From: Alphaproteobacteria bacterium HGW-Alphaproteobacteria-6
Lineage (GTDB): Bacteria > Pseudomonadota > Alphaproteobacteria > Rhodobacterales > Rhodobacteraceae
DNA: 64,000 bases
NCBI GenBank assembly: GCA_002841115.1
Contig: PHEC01000002.1
Coordinates: 1-64,000, forward strand
Reading direction: 5' to 3'
The position numbers and the translations under genes were made by a program. Shown in pieces: positions 42,221 through 52,953 of the stretch (its first letter is position 1; every line of letters begins with the position of its first letter). The notes below the pieces were generated by a model. That model made no database searches. It was given only the letters and a program-made list of their open reading frames with translations, and was not told where the DNA came from.

Positions 42221-42346
42221 GCCCGCGACCTCAAGGCGATCAAAGGCCTTACCTCCTGCGAATCCTTCCGCAGAATCCGGAGATCAGAACTGGATCCATT
42301 CATCCTTGATCCGGTCCACCAGGCGCCGGGACAGATCGCGCGCGGG
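42221..42346 (+). mobile_element. C-terminal shard of an IS481-like transposase
   Basis: [37 protein letters not shown] resembles the conserved LKxLKGLTPYE...P..HQMPGLNT tail. Confidence 0.55.
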
Positions 42347-42365
42347 GCAGACGGAACACCCGCCA

Positions 42366-43064
42366 TCAAGCCTTGGAAAAATAGGATTCGCGCATGTCGC
42401 GCCTAACCTGCAACAAACCCAGGATGCCGTCGCGCGATTGCCGGATGTGGCGGCAGGTCCGGTCAACGGCCAGTTCGGTATTCCGCGCGGCGATCGCCTC
42501 GACGATCAGGCGGTGGTCAGCGCGCGCGACGCTGAATTCATCAAGCTGGGTCAATTCCATCCAGACATAGACCTGACATTTGACCAAAAGTCCGTCCAGC
42601 ATCTCGGCCAACAGCGTGTTGCCGCCAAGCTGGGCGATCTGGCGGTGCAGGTCCATGCCCAGTTCCATTTCGCGCAGGCGGCCGCGTGGGGACGGGTCAG
42701 TGCGGGCCAGATCATCGCATTTGTCCAGCAGGGCGACCAATGACACCACGTCATCATCGGTGACGTTTTCGACAGCCAGCCTGGTGGCGTAGCTGTCAAG
42801 CTCCACGCGCAGATCAAACACTTCGCGCAGCATCTTTTCATCGAACTGCACGACCGCAAACCCGGTCCGCGCGCGTTCAACCACCAGACCATCGCGCTGC
42901 AGCCGGTTCAACGCTTCGCGCACAGGGGTCCGGCTGACCTGCAACTGATCGCACAGATCCAGTTCGGTCACACGGCGCCCCGGCGCAAGCTGGCCGGTGA
43001 CGATCATTGCCTTGATCGCCTCATAGGCCGAATGGCGCAACGGGCTTTGCGAAATTTCGTTCAT
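42366..43064 (-). CDS. GntR-family (FCD) transcriptional regulator
   Basis: wHTH YEAIKAMIVTGQLAPGRRVTELDLCDQLQVSRTPVREALNRLQRDGLV plus FCD domain; start ATG 43064 or GTG 43085. Confidence 0.93.
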   Translation of the reverse strand: MNEISQSPLRHSAYEAIKAMIVTGQLAPGRRVTELDLCDQLQVSRTPVREALNRLQRDGLVVERARTGFAVVQFDEKMLREVFDLRVELDSYATRLAVENVTDDDVVSLVALLDKCDDLARTDPSPRGRLREMELGMDLHRQIAQLGGNTLLAEMLDGLLVKCQVYVWMELTQLDEFSVARADHRLIVEAIAARNTELAVDRTCRHIRQSRDGILGLLQVRRDMRESYFSKA

Positions 43065-43141
43065 ATCGTTCACCCCCATCGACACGCTGTCTTTCTACAC
43101 CCCGACGATAGCGGTTGACAGGTTTTCCTGCATGCAAATAA

Positions 43142-43175
43142 TGTATACAAAAGTTGCATATAGTAAACGTATACG
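43142..43175. promoter_or_regulatory. candidate GntR operators TGTATACA and CGTATACG
   Basis: Two GTATAC-centred palindromes (43142-43149 and 43168-43175), centres 26 bp apart, just upstream of the amidohydrolase. Confidence 0.6.
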
Positions 43176-43190
43176 CTGGAAGGGTGCCGA

Positions 43191-44852
43191 ATGACTGCAG
43201 ATCTGATCGTGACCAATGCCCGCATCCTGACGATGGATGATGCCTCACCGCGGGCGTCCGCCCTTGCGGTAGGCGACGGGCGTATTCTGGCTATCGGGTC
43301 GGGTGCAGAGATCAGCAAACTCGCCGGTCCGGCCACGCGCCACTTCGACGGCATGGGCCGCACCCTGCTGCCGGGTTTCATCGAAGCCCACATGCATGTG
43401 TTCGGCGGCGGGGCAATTCTGGGCGACTTCCAGTTGCCTTCGGTGAAGGGCGAAGCAGAGATGCGCGACAGGATCCGCGCCCACGCTGCCGCCCATCCCG
43501 ATGCCAAGGTGATTTATTGCCAGGGTGCTGAATACGCGGCCCGCGACGATGGCAGCGTGGTGGACCGCCATTTCCTTGACAGCATCCTTGCCGACCGCCC
43601 GCTGGCCTTTGTGTCGTTTGACCACCACACGATGTGGGCCAACACGGTTCTTCTGGACCGCTGCGGGCTGCTGGGTGGCAAAGCCCTTGGTCCGGGCAAC
43701 GAGATTGTCATGGCCGCCGACGGTCTTGCCCATGGCGAGTTGCGCGAGGTCGAGGCGTTCGGGCCCATCGACGTCTATGCCGGGACGTTCCGCGCGTCAC
43801 TTGGGCTTGCCACCGGGGGTGAGCCCCCAACCCCGCCGACGCCCGACGAACGCGCGGCGGACCGGGCGGCAATCAAGGCGGGGCTGGACTGGTGCGCGCG
43901 CCATGGGATCACCTCGATCCACAACATGGACGGCAATCTCTACACGCTGGAGCTTCTGCGTGAGCTCGAGAGCGAGGGCAATCTGATTTGCCGCGTCAAG
44001 GTTCCCTTCCATTTCAAGAACTTCATGAAGCCGGAAGACCTGAACAAGGCCTCGCTTATGCACGCGACCTACACCGGCGACTGGCTGAATTCTGGTCTGG
44101 TCAAGGCGTTCTACGACGGGGTGATGGAAGGGTTTACCGCCTTCATGGCCGATGGTTACGCAGACCGCCCGGGGTTCACGGGCGAACCGTTGTTCACTCA
44201 GGAACAGTTCAGCGCCATGGCTGTCGAGGCCGATCGTCGCGGCCTGCAGATCGCGGTGCATTCGATCGGCGACGGGGCAGTGAATGCGGTCCTGAACGGC
44301 TATGAGGCTGCGCAGATGGCTAATGGACCGCGCGACTCCCGTCACCGGGTCGAGCATATCGAAGTGGTCCTGCCCACCGACCTTCCTCGCTTCGCCGAAC
44401 TGGGGTCCATCGCCTCGGTCCAGCCGCCGCATCCGCCGGGGGCGATGGATTTCCCGCTGGAACCTTGCAAAAGCCGCATCGGCCCGGCGCGCTGGCATCT
44501 GGCCTATGCTTGGCGCAGCCTGAAAGAGGCAGGCGCGCATGTGGTCTTTGCCTCGGACTGGCCGGTGGCGCGGATCGATGTGCTGGCGGGCATCCATGCG
44601 GCGGTCAACCGCAAGCCCTGGGAAGCGGGCCTGCCTGACCAGAGCTTCACCCTGCATGAGGCTATTGCCGCCTACACGGTCGAGGGTGCCTATGCCGAAC
44701 ATGCCGAAGACCGGAAGGGCCGCCTGAAACCCGGCTATCTGGCCGATTTCGTCCTGTTGTCCGGCGATATCGAGGCCACTCCGGCTGCACAGATCAACAC
44801 CCTTGCCCCCGTGCTGACCGTCTGCGGCGGCCGGGTGACCTTTGAGGCCTAA
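43191..44852 (+). CDS. amidohydrolase family protein (YtcJ-like)
   Basis: 553 aa; [15 protein letters not shown] metal site, [22 protein letters not shown]-terminal motif. Confidence 0.92.
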   Translation: MTADLIVTNARILTMDDASPRASALAVGDGRILAIGSGAEISKLAGPATRHFDGMGRTLLPGFIEAHMHVFGGGAILGDFQLPSVKGEAEMRDRIRAHAAAHPDAKVIYCQGAEYAARDDGSVVDRHFLDSILADRPLAFVSFDHHTMWANTVLLDRCGLLGGKALGPGNEIVMAADGLAHGELREVEAFGPIDVYAGTFRASLGLATGGEPPTPPTPDERAADRAAIKAGLDWCARHGITSIHNMDGNLYTLELLRELESEGNLICRVKVPFHFKNFMKPEDLNKASLMHATYTGDWLNSGLVKAFYDGVMEGFTAFMADGYADRPGFTGEPLFTQEQFSAMAVEADRRGLQIAVHSIGDGAVNAVLNGYEAAQMANGPRDSRHRVEHIEVVLPTDLPRFAELGSIASVQPPHPPGAMDFPLEPCKSRIGPARWHLAYAWRSLKEAGAHVVFASDWPVARIDVLAGIHAAVNRKPWEAGLPDQSFTLHEAIAAYTVEGAYAEHAEDRKGRLKPGYLADFVLLSGDIEATPAAQINTLAPVLTVCGGRVTFEA

Positions 44853-44853
44853 G

Positions 44854-45954
44854 ATGACCGATACGCCCCGCACCAGTGCCATCCGCACCGAAGGACTTGC
44901 CAAGACCTATGGCAAGGGCAGCTCTGCCTTCAAGGCGTTGCGCGAGGTGAACATCGACATCGCGGAAAACGAGTTCTTCACCCTGCTTGGCCCATCCGGC
45001 TGCGGCAAGACCACGCTTCTGCGCCTGATCGCGGGGTTCGACTTTCCGACCGAGGGGCAGATTCTGCTGCACGGCCGGGACATTGCAGCCCTGCCGCCCT
45101 TCCAGCGCCCGATCAACACGGTGTTTCAGAACTACGCCCTGTTTCCGCACATGACCGTAGCTCAGAATATCGGCTTTGGCTTGAAGATGCTGGGGTGGGA
45201 CAAGGCCAGGATTGGCGCTCGGGTGGCGGAAATGCTGCGTCTTGTCCGGATGGAGCCGATGGCCGACCGCGCCACCAGCGCGATTTCCGGCGGTCAGCAA
45301 CAGCGCGTGGCGCTGGCCCGGGCACTGGCTCCGGCGCCCAAGGTCCTGTTGCTGGATGAACCGCTATCGGCACTGGACTACAAGCTGCGCAAGGAAATGC
45401 AGATCGAGCTGAAACGCCTGCAGCACGAAACCGGCATCACTTTCGTCTTCGTGACCCATGATCAGGAGGAAGCCCTGGCCATGTCCGACCGGATTGCCGT
45501 AATGAACCGGGGGCAGGTGCTGCAAGTTGGCGATCCGCGCACGATCTACAACGCCCCGGCTGACCGTTTCGTGGCCGATTTCATCGGCGAATCCAATCTG
45601 CTGACCGGGCGCGTCATGGGCGCCGCCGGGCCTGGGGTCCATCGCATCGCGCTGGACTGGGCCGAGATTCTGGCCTTGGGTCAGCCGGACGGAGCGGAGG
45701 CTCTGGTGATGATCCGTCCCGAACATGTGCAGGTTCTCTTTGCTTCGACCGAAGGTGCCCTGCCCGCGACCATCGCCGAGACGGTCTTTGTCGGCACCGA
45801 AACACGGCTGCATCTGCGCCTGTCGGACGGTGTAGCTTTCATCGCCCTTCTGCCCAACGCAGATGCGACGTCCGAGCGGCTGGAGCAGGGTCGGGACGTC
45901 TGGCTGTCCGTCGCGCCCGGAACCGCGCGCATTCTTGGGGGTGATCATGGCTGA
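44854..45954 (+). CDS. ABC transporter ATP-binding protein (spermidine/putrescine PotA-like)
   Basis: [37 protein letters not shown] domain. Confidence 0.94.
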   Translation: MTDTPRTSAIRTEGLAKTYGKGSSAFKALREVNIDIAENEFFTLLGPSGCGKTTLLRLIAGFDFPTEGQILLHGRDIAALPPFQRPINTVFQNYALFPHMTVAQNIGFGLKMLGWDKARIGARVAEMLRLVRMEPMADRATSAISGGQQQRVALARALAPAPKVLLLDEPLSALDYKLRKEMQIELKRLQHETGITFVFVTHDQEEALAMSDRIAVMNRGQVLQVGDPRTIYNAPADRFVADFIGESNLLTGRVMGAAGPGVHRIALDWAEILALGQPDGAEALVMIRPEHVQVLFASTEGALPATIAETVFVGTETRLHLRLSDGVAFIALLPNADATSERLEQGRDVWLSVAPGTARILGGDHG

Positions 45955-46873
45955 TGCCGCCGAAGTCGCCCGCCGATATCAGGCCGCTGCCGCCCGGCGC
46001 CGGTGGATTCTGAAGGCACCCGCCCTGCTGACGATCCTGCTGGCCTCGTTCGGGCCCCTGGCCGTGATGCTGGTCTATTCGGTGATGGAAAAGGGCAATT
46101 ACGGCGGAGTGGCCTTCGGTCAGTTCAGCCTGGATGGCTGGACCGCCGTCTTCTTCAAGTACGACCCTTTCGATGAGACCACGTCGCTTGTCGTGGCCAA
46201 CCTGACCGTGTTCCTGCGGTCGATAAAACTGGCGCTCGTCACGACGATTGCAGCGCTGCTGGTGGGCTTTCCCACGGCATATTTCATCGCGACGCGCCCG
46301 GCGGAAAGCCGGTCGCAGTGGCTTTTGCTGATCACCATTCCGTTCTGGACCAACCTTCTGGTGCGCACCTTTGCCATCATGGGGCTTCTGTCCAACCAGG
46401 GACTGGTGAACAACGCCCTGATCTGGTCCGGGGTGATCGACAAGCCCCTGCAGATGCTGTTCACCGATGGCGCGGTGCTGGCCGGGCTGGTCTATGTCTA
46501 CCTGCCGCTGATGGTGCTGCCGGTCTATGCCAGCCTCGAGCGCATGGATTTCCGTCTGGTCGAAGCCGGCTATGATCTCTACGCCACCCGCTGGAAGGTC
46601 CTGCGCCACATCGTCATCCCGTCCTGCAAGCCCGGGCTGATCGCGGGATCGATCCTCGTCTTCATCCCTGCCATCGGCGCCTATGTCACGCCCCGCATCC
46701 TGGGCGGTGGCAAGAACATGATGATGGGAAACCTGATCGAACTGCAATTCGGTCAGGGACGCAACTGGCCACTCGGGGCTGCGCTGTCGATCACGCTTCT
46801 GGCGATCGTGACCGTCGCGCTGGTCGTCTACATCCGCAACACCGCCGGAAAAGGAGGCGCGCATGGCCACTAA
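45947..46873 (+). CDS. ABC transporter permease (PotB-like)
   Basis: Hydrophobic permease with EAA region [29 protein letters not shown]. Confidence 0.93.
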   Translation: MADAAEVARRYQAAAARRRWILKAPALLTILLASFGPLAVMLVYSVMEKGNYGGVAFGQFSLDGWTAVFFKYDPFDETTSLVVANLTVFLRSIKLALVTTIAALLVGFPTAYFIATRPAESRSQWLLLITIPFWTNLLVRTFAIMGLLSNQGLVNNALIWSGVIDKPLQMLFTDGAVLAGLVYVYLPLMVLPVYASLERMDFRLVEAGYDLYATRWKVLRHIVIPSCKPGLIAGSILVFIPAIGAYVTPRILGGGKNMMMGNLIELQFGQGRNWPLGAALSITLLAIVTVALVVYIRNTAGKGGAHGH

Positions 46874-47669
46874 GCCGCAAGCCTTCGACCCGAAATCGCA
46901 GCCCGGCTTTGGCTTTGTTGCCGGGGCGACAATTGTGGCGCTTTACCTGCCGATCATCGTTCTTGTGGCCTTTGCCTTCAATGCCACCTCGTCTCTTGGC
47001 ATCTGGGGCGGCCTCTCGCTGAACTGGTTCATCAAGGCCTGGAACAATCAGCAGATCGTCGACGCCGCGATCTTCTCGCTCTGGCTGGCCCTTGTCGCCG
47101 GGGCGCTGGCGACGATGATGGCGACGCTGGCAGCGTTGGCGATGACACGCACCGCCCCTTACCGGGGCCAGACATTGGCCTATGCGCTGATCAACCAGCC
47201 GCTGATCGTGCCCGAGATCGTCACCGCCATCTCGCTGCTGATCGTTTTCTCGGCCGTCAAAGCGACCACCGGCTATTCCGGTGCGGGCTATCTGGTGCTG
47301 GCGCATACCGCGTTTTGCATCCCCTTTGCCTATCTGCCGATCCGCGCCCGGCTGGAGGGCATGGACCTGACCTTTGAGACCGCCGCAGCCGACCTTTACG
47401 CCAATCCCTGGAAGACATTCCTGCACATTACCTTGCCCGGTATGTTCCCCGGTATCCTTGCCGGGTTCATGCTGGCCTTCGTCGTCTCGCTGGACGACGT
47501 GGTGATCACCGAACTGGTCAAGTCCGGCGGCCAAGAGACCCTGCCCACGTTCATGCTGGGACAGGTCCGCCGTGACATGACCCCCGAAGTCAATGCCGCC
47601 GCCACGCTGCTTCTGATTCCGTCCATCCTTCTGGTGACGGCCGTGCATCTGATCAACCGCAGAAAATAA
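46863..47669 (+). CDS. ABC transporter permease (PotC-like)
   Basis: EAA region ETAAADLYANPWKTFLHITLPGMFPGILAGFMLAFVVSLDDVVITELV. Confidence 0.93.
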   Translation: MATKPQAFDPKSQPGFGFVAGATIVALYLPIIVLVAFAFNATSSLGIWGGLSLNWFIKAWNNQQIVDAAIFSLWLALVAGALATMMATLAALAMTRTAPYRGQTLAYALINQPLIVPEIVTAISLLIVFSAVKATTGYSGAGYLVLAHTAFCIPFAYLPIRARLEGMDLTFETAAADLYANPWKTFLHITLPGMFPGILAGFMLAFVVSLDDVVITELVKSGGQETLPTFMLGQVRRDMTPEVNAAATLLLIPSILLVTAVHLINRRK

Positions 47670-47687
47670 TCAACAGAGGAGAAGACC

Positions 47688-48725
47688 ATGCGAAATCTGC
47701 TGACAGGGCTTTCCGCAATCGCCCTAGTGTCGACACTTGGATCGGCGGCCTCAGCCCAAGAAGGAAAAGTGCTGAGCCTGTACAACTGGGGCAACTACAC
47801 CAGCCCCGAGCTTTTGGCCAAGTTCGAGGCTGAGACCGGCATCAAGGTCACCGTCACCGAATACGATAGCAATGACACGGCGCTGGCAAAGGCGCGGGCC
47901 GGCGGGACCGGCTTTGACATGGTGGTGCCGTCGGCCAACTTCATGCAAATCTGGATCGAGGAAGGCCTGCTTCTGGAAAGCCGTCCCGACCAGATGGAAA
48001 ACTTCAAGAACATGGACGCGCGCTGGATTGACGTGTCCTGGGATCAGGGTCGCCACTATTCGGTTCCGTGGCAGTGGGGCACCATTGGTCCCGTTGTGGC
48101 GACCGAGTTCTACAAGGGCGACATCAATACTCATGCCATCTGGCTTGACCCGCCGGAGGAGCTTGAGGGCAAGATCAACGTCCCCCCGGAAAAGAACGAC
48201 GTCATGTACGCGGCCATCCGCTACATGGGCGGTGAATGGTGCACTGGCGACAAAGAGTTCCTGAAAGGGGTCCGCGACAAGCTCTTGGACGCCAAGCAGC
48301 ACTGGCTTTCGATGGACTACGGCATCGAGAGGATGGACAGCCGCGATACGCTTGCGCAGTTCTACTACAACGGCGCGGCCTTCCGGGCGCGCGAGGTCAA
48401 CCCTGACATCCGTTATGGCTATCCCAAGGAAGGCTATTCGATGTTCATGGACAGTGTAGCGATCCTTGCCGACGCACCGCATCCCGAAAATGCCAAGCTG
48501 TTCGTGAACTTCATCATGGCACCGGAAAACGCCGCGCTGATCTCGAACTTCGCCACATACTCCAACGGGATCTTGGGGTCCGAAGCCTTCATGCGGCCTG
48601 ACCTGAAGGACGCGCCGGAACTGAACACCCCGGCCGAGCTTGTGGAATTCGGTGGCTGGCAGGACGTTTGCCCGACGGAAGTGGACGAACTTTACACCAG
48701 CATCTGGACCGATCTGATGCAGTAA
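47688..48725 (+). CDS. periplasmic polyamine-type substrate-binding protein (PotD/F-like)
   Basis: Signal peptide; GKVLSLYNWGNYTSPELLAKFEAETGIKVTVTEYDSNDTALAKARAGGTGFDMVVPS. Confidence 0.93.
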   Translation: MRNLLTGLSAIALVSTLGSAASAQEGKVLSLYNWGNYTSPELLAKFEAETGIKVTVTEYDSNDTALAKARAGGTGFDMVVPSANFMQIWIEEGLLLESRPDQMENFKNMDARWIDVSWDQGRHYSVPWQWGTIGPVVATEFYKGDINTHAIWLDPPEELEGKINVPPEKNDVMYAAIRYMGGEWCTGDKEFLKGVRDKLLDAKQHWLSMDYGIERMDSRDTLAQFYYNGAAFRAREVNPDIRYGYPKEGYSMFMDSVAILADAPHPENAKLFVNFIMAPENAALISNFATYSNGILGSEAFMRPDLKDAPELNTPAELVEFGGWQDVCPTEVDELYTSIWTDLMQ

Positions 48726-48780
48726 CCCGACCTCCCGGCGGGGAACGACTCCGCCGGGAGTCCCTTGAGAGGCCCCTGAC

Positions 48781-50367
48781 ATGCGTGATTTCCAGCTTCC
48801 CGGCCGTTCGGCCGTGCGGACGACTGGCGCTATGGCCGCCACCTCGCATCCACTTTCGACCGAAGCGGCGCTGAACATGCTGCGGCAGGGTGGCAATGCC
48901 GTGGACGCCGCCATTTCCGCTTCGGCCGTGCAGGCGGTAGTCGAGCCGCAATCCACCGGGATCGGTGGTGATTGCTTTGTGCTTTATGCCAAGGAAGGTT
49001 CTGACAATGTGCTGGCGCTGAATGGTTCCGGGCGCGCGCCATTAGCAGCTTCGGTCGAGGCCTTCCGCGCCATGGGCCTGACCGAGGTGCCGCGCCTTGG
49101 GCCGCATTCTGTCACTATTCCTGGTGCGATCGATGCCTGGGACCGGTTGTCCCGCGACCATGGACGCAAACCCCTGGCCGAGTGCTTGCAGGCCGCAATC
49201 CACTATGCCGAAGCGGGCTACGTCGTCCATGACCGGGTGGCCGTCGACTGGGCCGACACCGCCGACGTTCTGGCCGCCGATCCGCATTCTGCGGCGATCT
49301 TCTTGCCCGAAGGCCGCCCCCTGCGCGCCGGAGACCTGCACTGCCAGCCCGCCCTTGCCGCCACGCTGCGCCGGGTGGCCGAACTGGGGCGCGACGGGTT
49401 TTACGAAGGCCCGGTTGCCAAGGCGATGGTGTCACGGCTGCGCGAACTGGGCGGAGTGCATGTTCTGGCGGATTTTGCTGCCACGCGATGCGACTGGGTT
49501 CAGCCTATCGCCATCGACTACCAAGGGTATCGCGTGCATCAGATGCCGCCAAACAATCAGGGGCTTACCGCGCTTGTGATGTTGAATACGCTTGCCCGGC
49601 GTGACCTTGGATCGCTGGACCCGCATGGTGCACAGCGCTATCATCTTGAGGTGGAAGCAGCCCGTCTGGCCTACCGCGAGCGGAACTCCCGTCTAGCCGA
49701 GATGTCCCGCGACAACCCGGTGATCTCGGCGCTGTTGTCGCCAGCACTTGCCGACCGGCTGGATGCCGAGATTGACCCGCAGCGCGCGATGACACATCTG
49801 CCGCCGGTCGAACTGGCAATGTCCGACACCGTCTATATCTCGGTGGTGGACGAAGACCGCAATGCGATCAGCTTCATCAACTCGACCTATTGGGCGTTCG
49901 GCAGCGGCATCACCTGCCCGGAAACTGGCGTTGTGCTGCAAAACCGGGGGTCAAGCTTCCGGATGGACCCGACCCATCCCAATGCCTTGGCCCCAGGCAA
50001 GCGCCCCATGCACACGATCATGCCGGGGATGGTCACCCGGAACGGTCAGGTTGTCATGCCCTTCGGCGTGATGGGAGGCGACTACCAACCCATGGGCCAT
50101 GCGCATCTGCTGACAAACATTCTCGACTTCGGAATGGATGTTCAGGCGGCACTCGACAGCCCGCGCGTCTTTCATGAAGACGGACAGGTCAAGGTCGAAC
50201 GCGGCGTCCCCGAAGCAACCCGCGCCGGTCTGCGGGCCCTGGGGCATGATGTGGCGGAAACGCCCGAACCCTTTGGCGGCGGGCAGGCGATCTGGATCGA
50301 TTGGGAAAAGGGCACTCTGACCGGCGGCTCGGATCCGCGCAAGGATGGGATGGCGGCAGGCTATTGA
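48781..50367 (+). CDS. gamma-glutamyltransferase family protein (no evident signal peptide)
   Basis: GGNAVDAAISASAVQAVVEPQSTGIGGDCFVLYA; candidate nucleophile Thr in SDTVYISVVDEDRNAISFINS. Confidence 0.93.
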   Translation: MRDFQLPGRSAVRTTGAMAATSHPLSTEAALNMLRQGGNAVDAAISASAVQAVVEPQSTGIGGDCFVLYAKEGSDNVLALNGSGRAPLAASVEAFRAMGLTEVPRLGPHSVTIPGAIDAWDRLSRDHGRKPLAECLQAAIHYAEAGYVVHDRVAVDWADTADVLAADPHSAAIFLPEGRPLRAGDLHCQPALAATLRRVAELGRDGFYEGPVAKAMVSRLRELGGVHVLADFAATRCDWVQPIAIDYQGYRVHQMPPNNQGLTALVMLNTLARRDLGSLDPHGAQRYHLEVEAARLAYRERNSRLAEMSRDNPVISALLSPALADRLDAEIDPQRAMTHLPPVELAMSDTVYISVVDEDRNAISFINSTYWAFGSGITCPETGVVLQNRGSSFRMDPTHPNALAPGKRPMHTIMPGMVTRNGQVVMPFGVMGGDYQPMGHAHLLTNILDFGMDVQAALDSPRVFHEDGQVKVERGVPEATRAGLRALGHDVAETPEPFGGGQAIWIDWEKGTLTGGSDPRKDGMAAGY

Positions 50368-50431
50368 CCGCTTAATCCTGCGAAAAGTCCCGCTCTGATG
50401 CAACCCGACCTCTGATCTGAAAGGCATTGAA

Positions 50432-50905
50432 ATGAGCATGCGCGCGCTTGGCGGCTCTGGCCTGAACATTGCCCCCGTTGTCTTTGGCGGCAACGTGCTG
50501 GGCTGGACCGTGGACGAACGGGAAAGCTTTGCGCTGCTGGATGCCTTTGTCGATCACGGCTTCAACGCCATTGATACGGCGGATGTCTATTCCAGCTGGG
50601 CCCCCGGCAATGTGGGGGGGAATCCGAAACGGTGATCGGGCGCTGGCTGAAGGCGCGGCCCGGCATGCGCGACAAGGTGACGATCTTTACCAAGGTGGGG
50701 TCCGATCTTGGGCAACCCGGTCAGGCAGGATTGTCAGGGCGCTGGATCCTGCAGGCTGTCGAACAATCGCTGCGGCGGCTGGAAACGGATGTCATCGACC
50801 TTTACTTTTCGCATTGGCCCGATGACCAGACGCCGCAGGACGAAACGCTTGGCGCCTATGCCAAGCTGTTGGCGGCCGGAAAACTGCGCGCAATGCTACG
50901 GCTTT
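50432..50905 (+). pseudogene. aldo/keto reductase, frameshifted in a G7 run and 3'-truncated
   Basis: MSMRALGGSGLNIAPVVFGGNVLGWTVDERESFALLDAFVDHGFNAIDTADVYSSWAPGN then +1 frame ESETVIGRWLKARPGMRDKVTIFTKVGSD...DVIDLYFSHWPDDQTPQDETLGAYAKLLAAGKLRA. Confidence 0.85.
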
Positions 50906-51070
50906 GACCGCTATCTGATGGCGCTGATGCTGACGATCCTGCTGGCCGCGCTGTTTCCGGCGCGCGGCACCATTGCCGAGGGCCCATCGCAGATCACCTT
51001 CTGGGCGGTGGCGCTGTTGTTCTTTCTTTACGGGGCCACGCTGTCTCTGGTGGCGATCTGGGCCGGGCTG
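50897..51070 (+). pseudogene. bile acid:sodium symporter family N-terminal fragment
   Basis: GFDRYLMALMLTILLAALFPARGTIAEGPSQITFWAVALLFFLYGATLSLVAIWAGL then abrupt loss of hydrophobicity. Confidence 0.6.
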
Positions 51071-51084
51071 CCTTTTCGAGCGGC

Positions 51085-52094
51085 TTGCCCGCAACCCGCA
51101 GCGCTTGCGGCGCAATGCTCGCGAGGCTGATCTGGCCGGTGATGTGGGTCACGGCATTCGGGATCGCCATCAAGGCAAGCGCCGGTGGATCATTGTCGGT
51201 GATCCCCTGGTGATGGACCATGCCGCAGCCACCCTTGATCCGGGGATAGAGGTCCGCCGGATTGCCACGGCTGATGAGGCGCGGTTTGAAGGCAACTGCC
51301 TGAATGTGCTGGCCTCGTCGCAGCTGACCAGCTTGCCGGCCCTTGGGCAGGTCTCGGCGACCAGCGGACGCGCAGCCTATGATGCCATCGTCACCGCGAT
51401 CCGGCTGGCCCGCGAGGGCAGTATCGGCGGTATCGTCACTGCGCCGATCCACAAGGAGGCCCTGTCCGCAGCGGGTTTGAAATACCCCGGCCATACCGAG
51501 ATTCTGGCCGACCACGGCGGCGCGCCCAAGGTCGCGATGATGCTGGCCAACACCGAAATCCGGACGGTGCCGGTCACCATCCACTGTTCTTTGGCCGAGG
51601 CGATCCGGCGTGGCGATTTCGCGGCACAGATGGATGCAATCCGGCTGGCCGACGCGGGGGCCAAGGCGCTTGGCATTGCCCGGCCCCGCGTCGCCGTGGC
51701 GGGGCTAAATCCCCACGCGGGAGAAGGCGGGCTGTTCGGGGATGAGGAAATCCGCGTCATCCGCCCGGCGATTGAAGCGGCGCGCGCGGAAGGGATCGAC
51801 GCCTCTGGCCCCTGGCCCGGCGACACTGTGTTCATGCAGGCGCGTCAGGGCCGCTTTGATATCGTGGTCGCACAATATCATGATCAGGGGCTGATCCCGG
51901 TAAATTACATGGGCCTCGACCATGGCGTGAATGTCACGCTTGGTCTGCCCTTCGTGCGCACCAGCCCGGACCACGGCACCGCCTTCGACATTGCCGGAAC
52001 CGGCAAGGCCGATCCTTCCAGCATAGAAACCGCCTTCGACTACGCCCTGCGGCTGAAGGCCGCCCTTCCCCATCAGAAAGCCGAAACGCCATGA
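51085..52094 (+). CDS. PdxA-family 4-phosphohydroxythreonine dehydrogenase-like, N-terminus lost or rearranged
   Basis: IVTAPIHKEALSAAGLKYPGHTE, GLNPHAGEGGLFGDEE, VAQYHDQGLIPVNYMGLDHGVNVTLGLPFVRTSPDHGTAFDIAG present; the usual N-terminal GDPxGIGPE motif is not found. Confidence 0.8.
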
Positions 52095-52858
52095 CACAAT
52101 TCGATTTCATCTTCATGCTGACCCGCAACGACCGCACTGTCGCCGATGCTGCCATTCATGCAGCGACCGCGCTCAAGGCCGGCATCCGCCATATCGGGTT
52201 CAAGGACATCGGCCTGCCGTTCGAAGAAATGGCAGGTCTTGTCAAGCAAATCCGCGAGGGCGGCGGCAGCACCTATCTGGAAGTGGTGTCGCTTGACCGG
52301 GACAGTGAAATCCGCTCGGTCAAGGCGGCGGTCGGGCTTGGCGTCGATTACCTTCTCGGCGGCACCCATGCCGAGGATGTGCTGCCGCTATTGAAGGGAA
52401 CCTCGATCCGCCACTACCCCTTTCCGGGCCATATCCATGGTCATCCGAGCATCCTTGGCGGTTCACAGGCCGAAATCGTCGCCAGCGCTGTTGCACTCGC
52501 CCGCCATCCCGGAGTCGCCGGCCTTGACCTTCTCGCCTATCGCGCGGCGGGCGATGTGCCGGCCCTGATCGACGCGGTGTGCCGCGCGGTGCCCAAGCCA
52601 GTGATCGTCGCCGGTTCGGTCGACCGCCCGGACCAGATCGACATCATCCGACGCAGTGGCGCAGCGGGCTTCACCATCGGCACATCGGCGCTTGACGGGA
52701 AGTTCCCGGCGGGCGGCACCGGGCTGGAAGTTCAGTTTCGGGCCATCACCGCCTGTCTCGAAGGCGACCGCCAGCAATGCCCGGTGCTGATTGCCCCTGC
52801 AGTTTGCCCCCCGGACAAGCCGCGTGATCAGAAGCAATCAACTGCCGTAAGCCGGTGA
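52091..52858 (+). CDS. putative TIM-barrel phosphate-binding protein (aldolase/epimerase-like), function unassigned
   Basis: 255 aa; beta/alpha-barrel repeats with C-terminal KPVIVAGSVDRPDQIDIIRRSGAAGFTIGTSALDG; overlaps pdxA-like stop. Confidence 0.65.
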   Translation: MTQFDFIFMLTRNDRTVADAAIHAATALKAGIRHIGFKDIGLPFEEMAGLVKQIREGGGSTYLEVVSLDRDSEIRSVKAAVGLGVDYLLGGTHAEDVLPLLKGTSIRHYPFPGHIHGHPSILGGSQAEIVASAVALARHPGVAGLDLLAYRAAGDVPALIDAVCRAVPKPVIVAGSVDRPDQIDIIRRSGAAGFTIGTSALDGKFPAGGTGLEVQFRAITACLEGDRQQCPVLIAPAVCPPDKPRDQKQSTAVSR

Positions 52859-52953
52859 TACTTGGCGCAAAGTTCCCGAAAACTGCCACAACCGGCGCAT
52901 TCTGCGCCACAAGTCACCGATACTGAAACCCATACCAGATTGCCGAGGTCTCG

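Noticed and set aside
50613-50619. G7 run in AKR as a phase-variation switch
   Set aside because: The gene is also 3'-truncated, so restoring the frame would not give a full AKR; decay or sequencing error is simpler.
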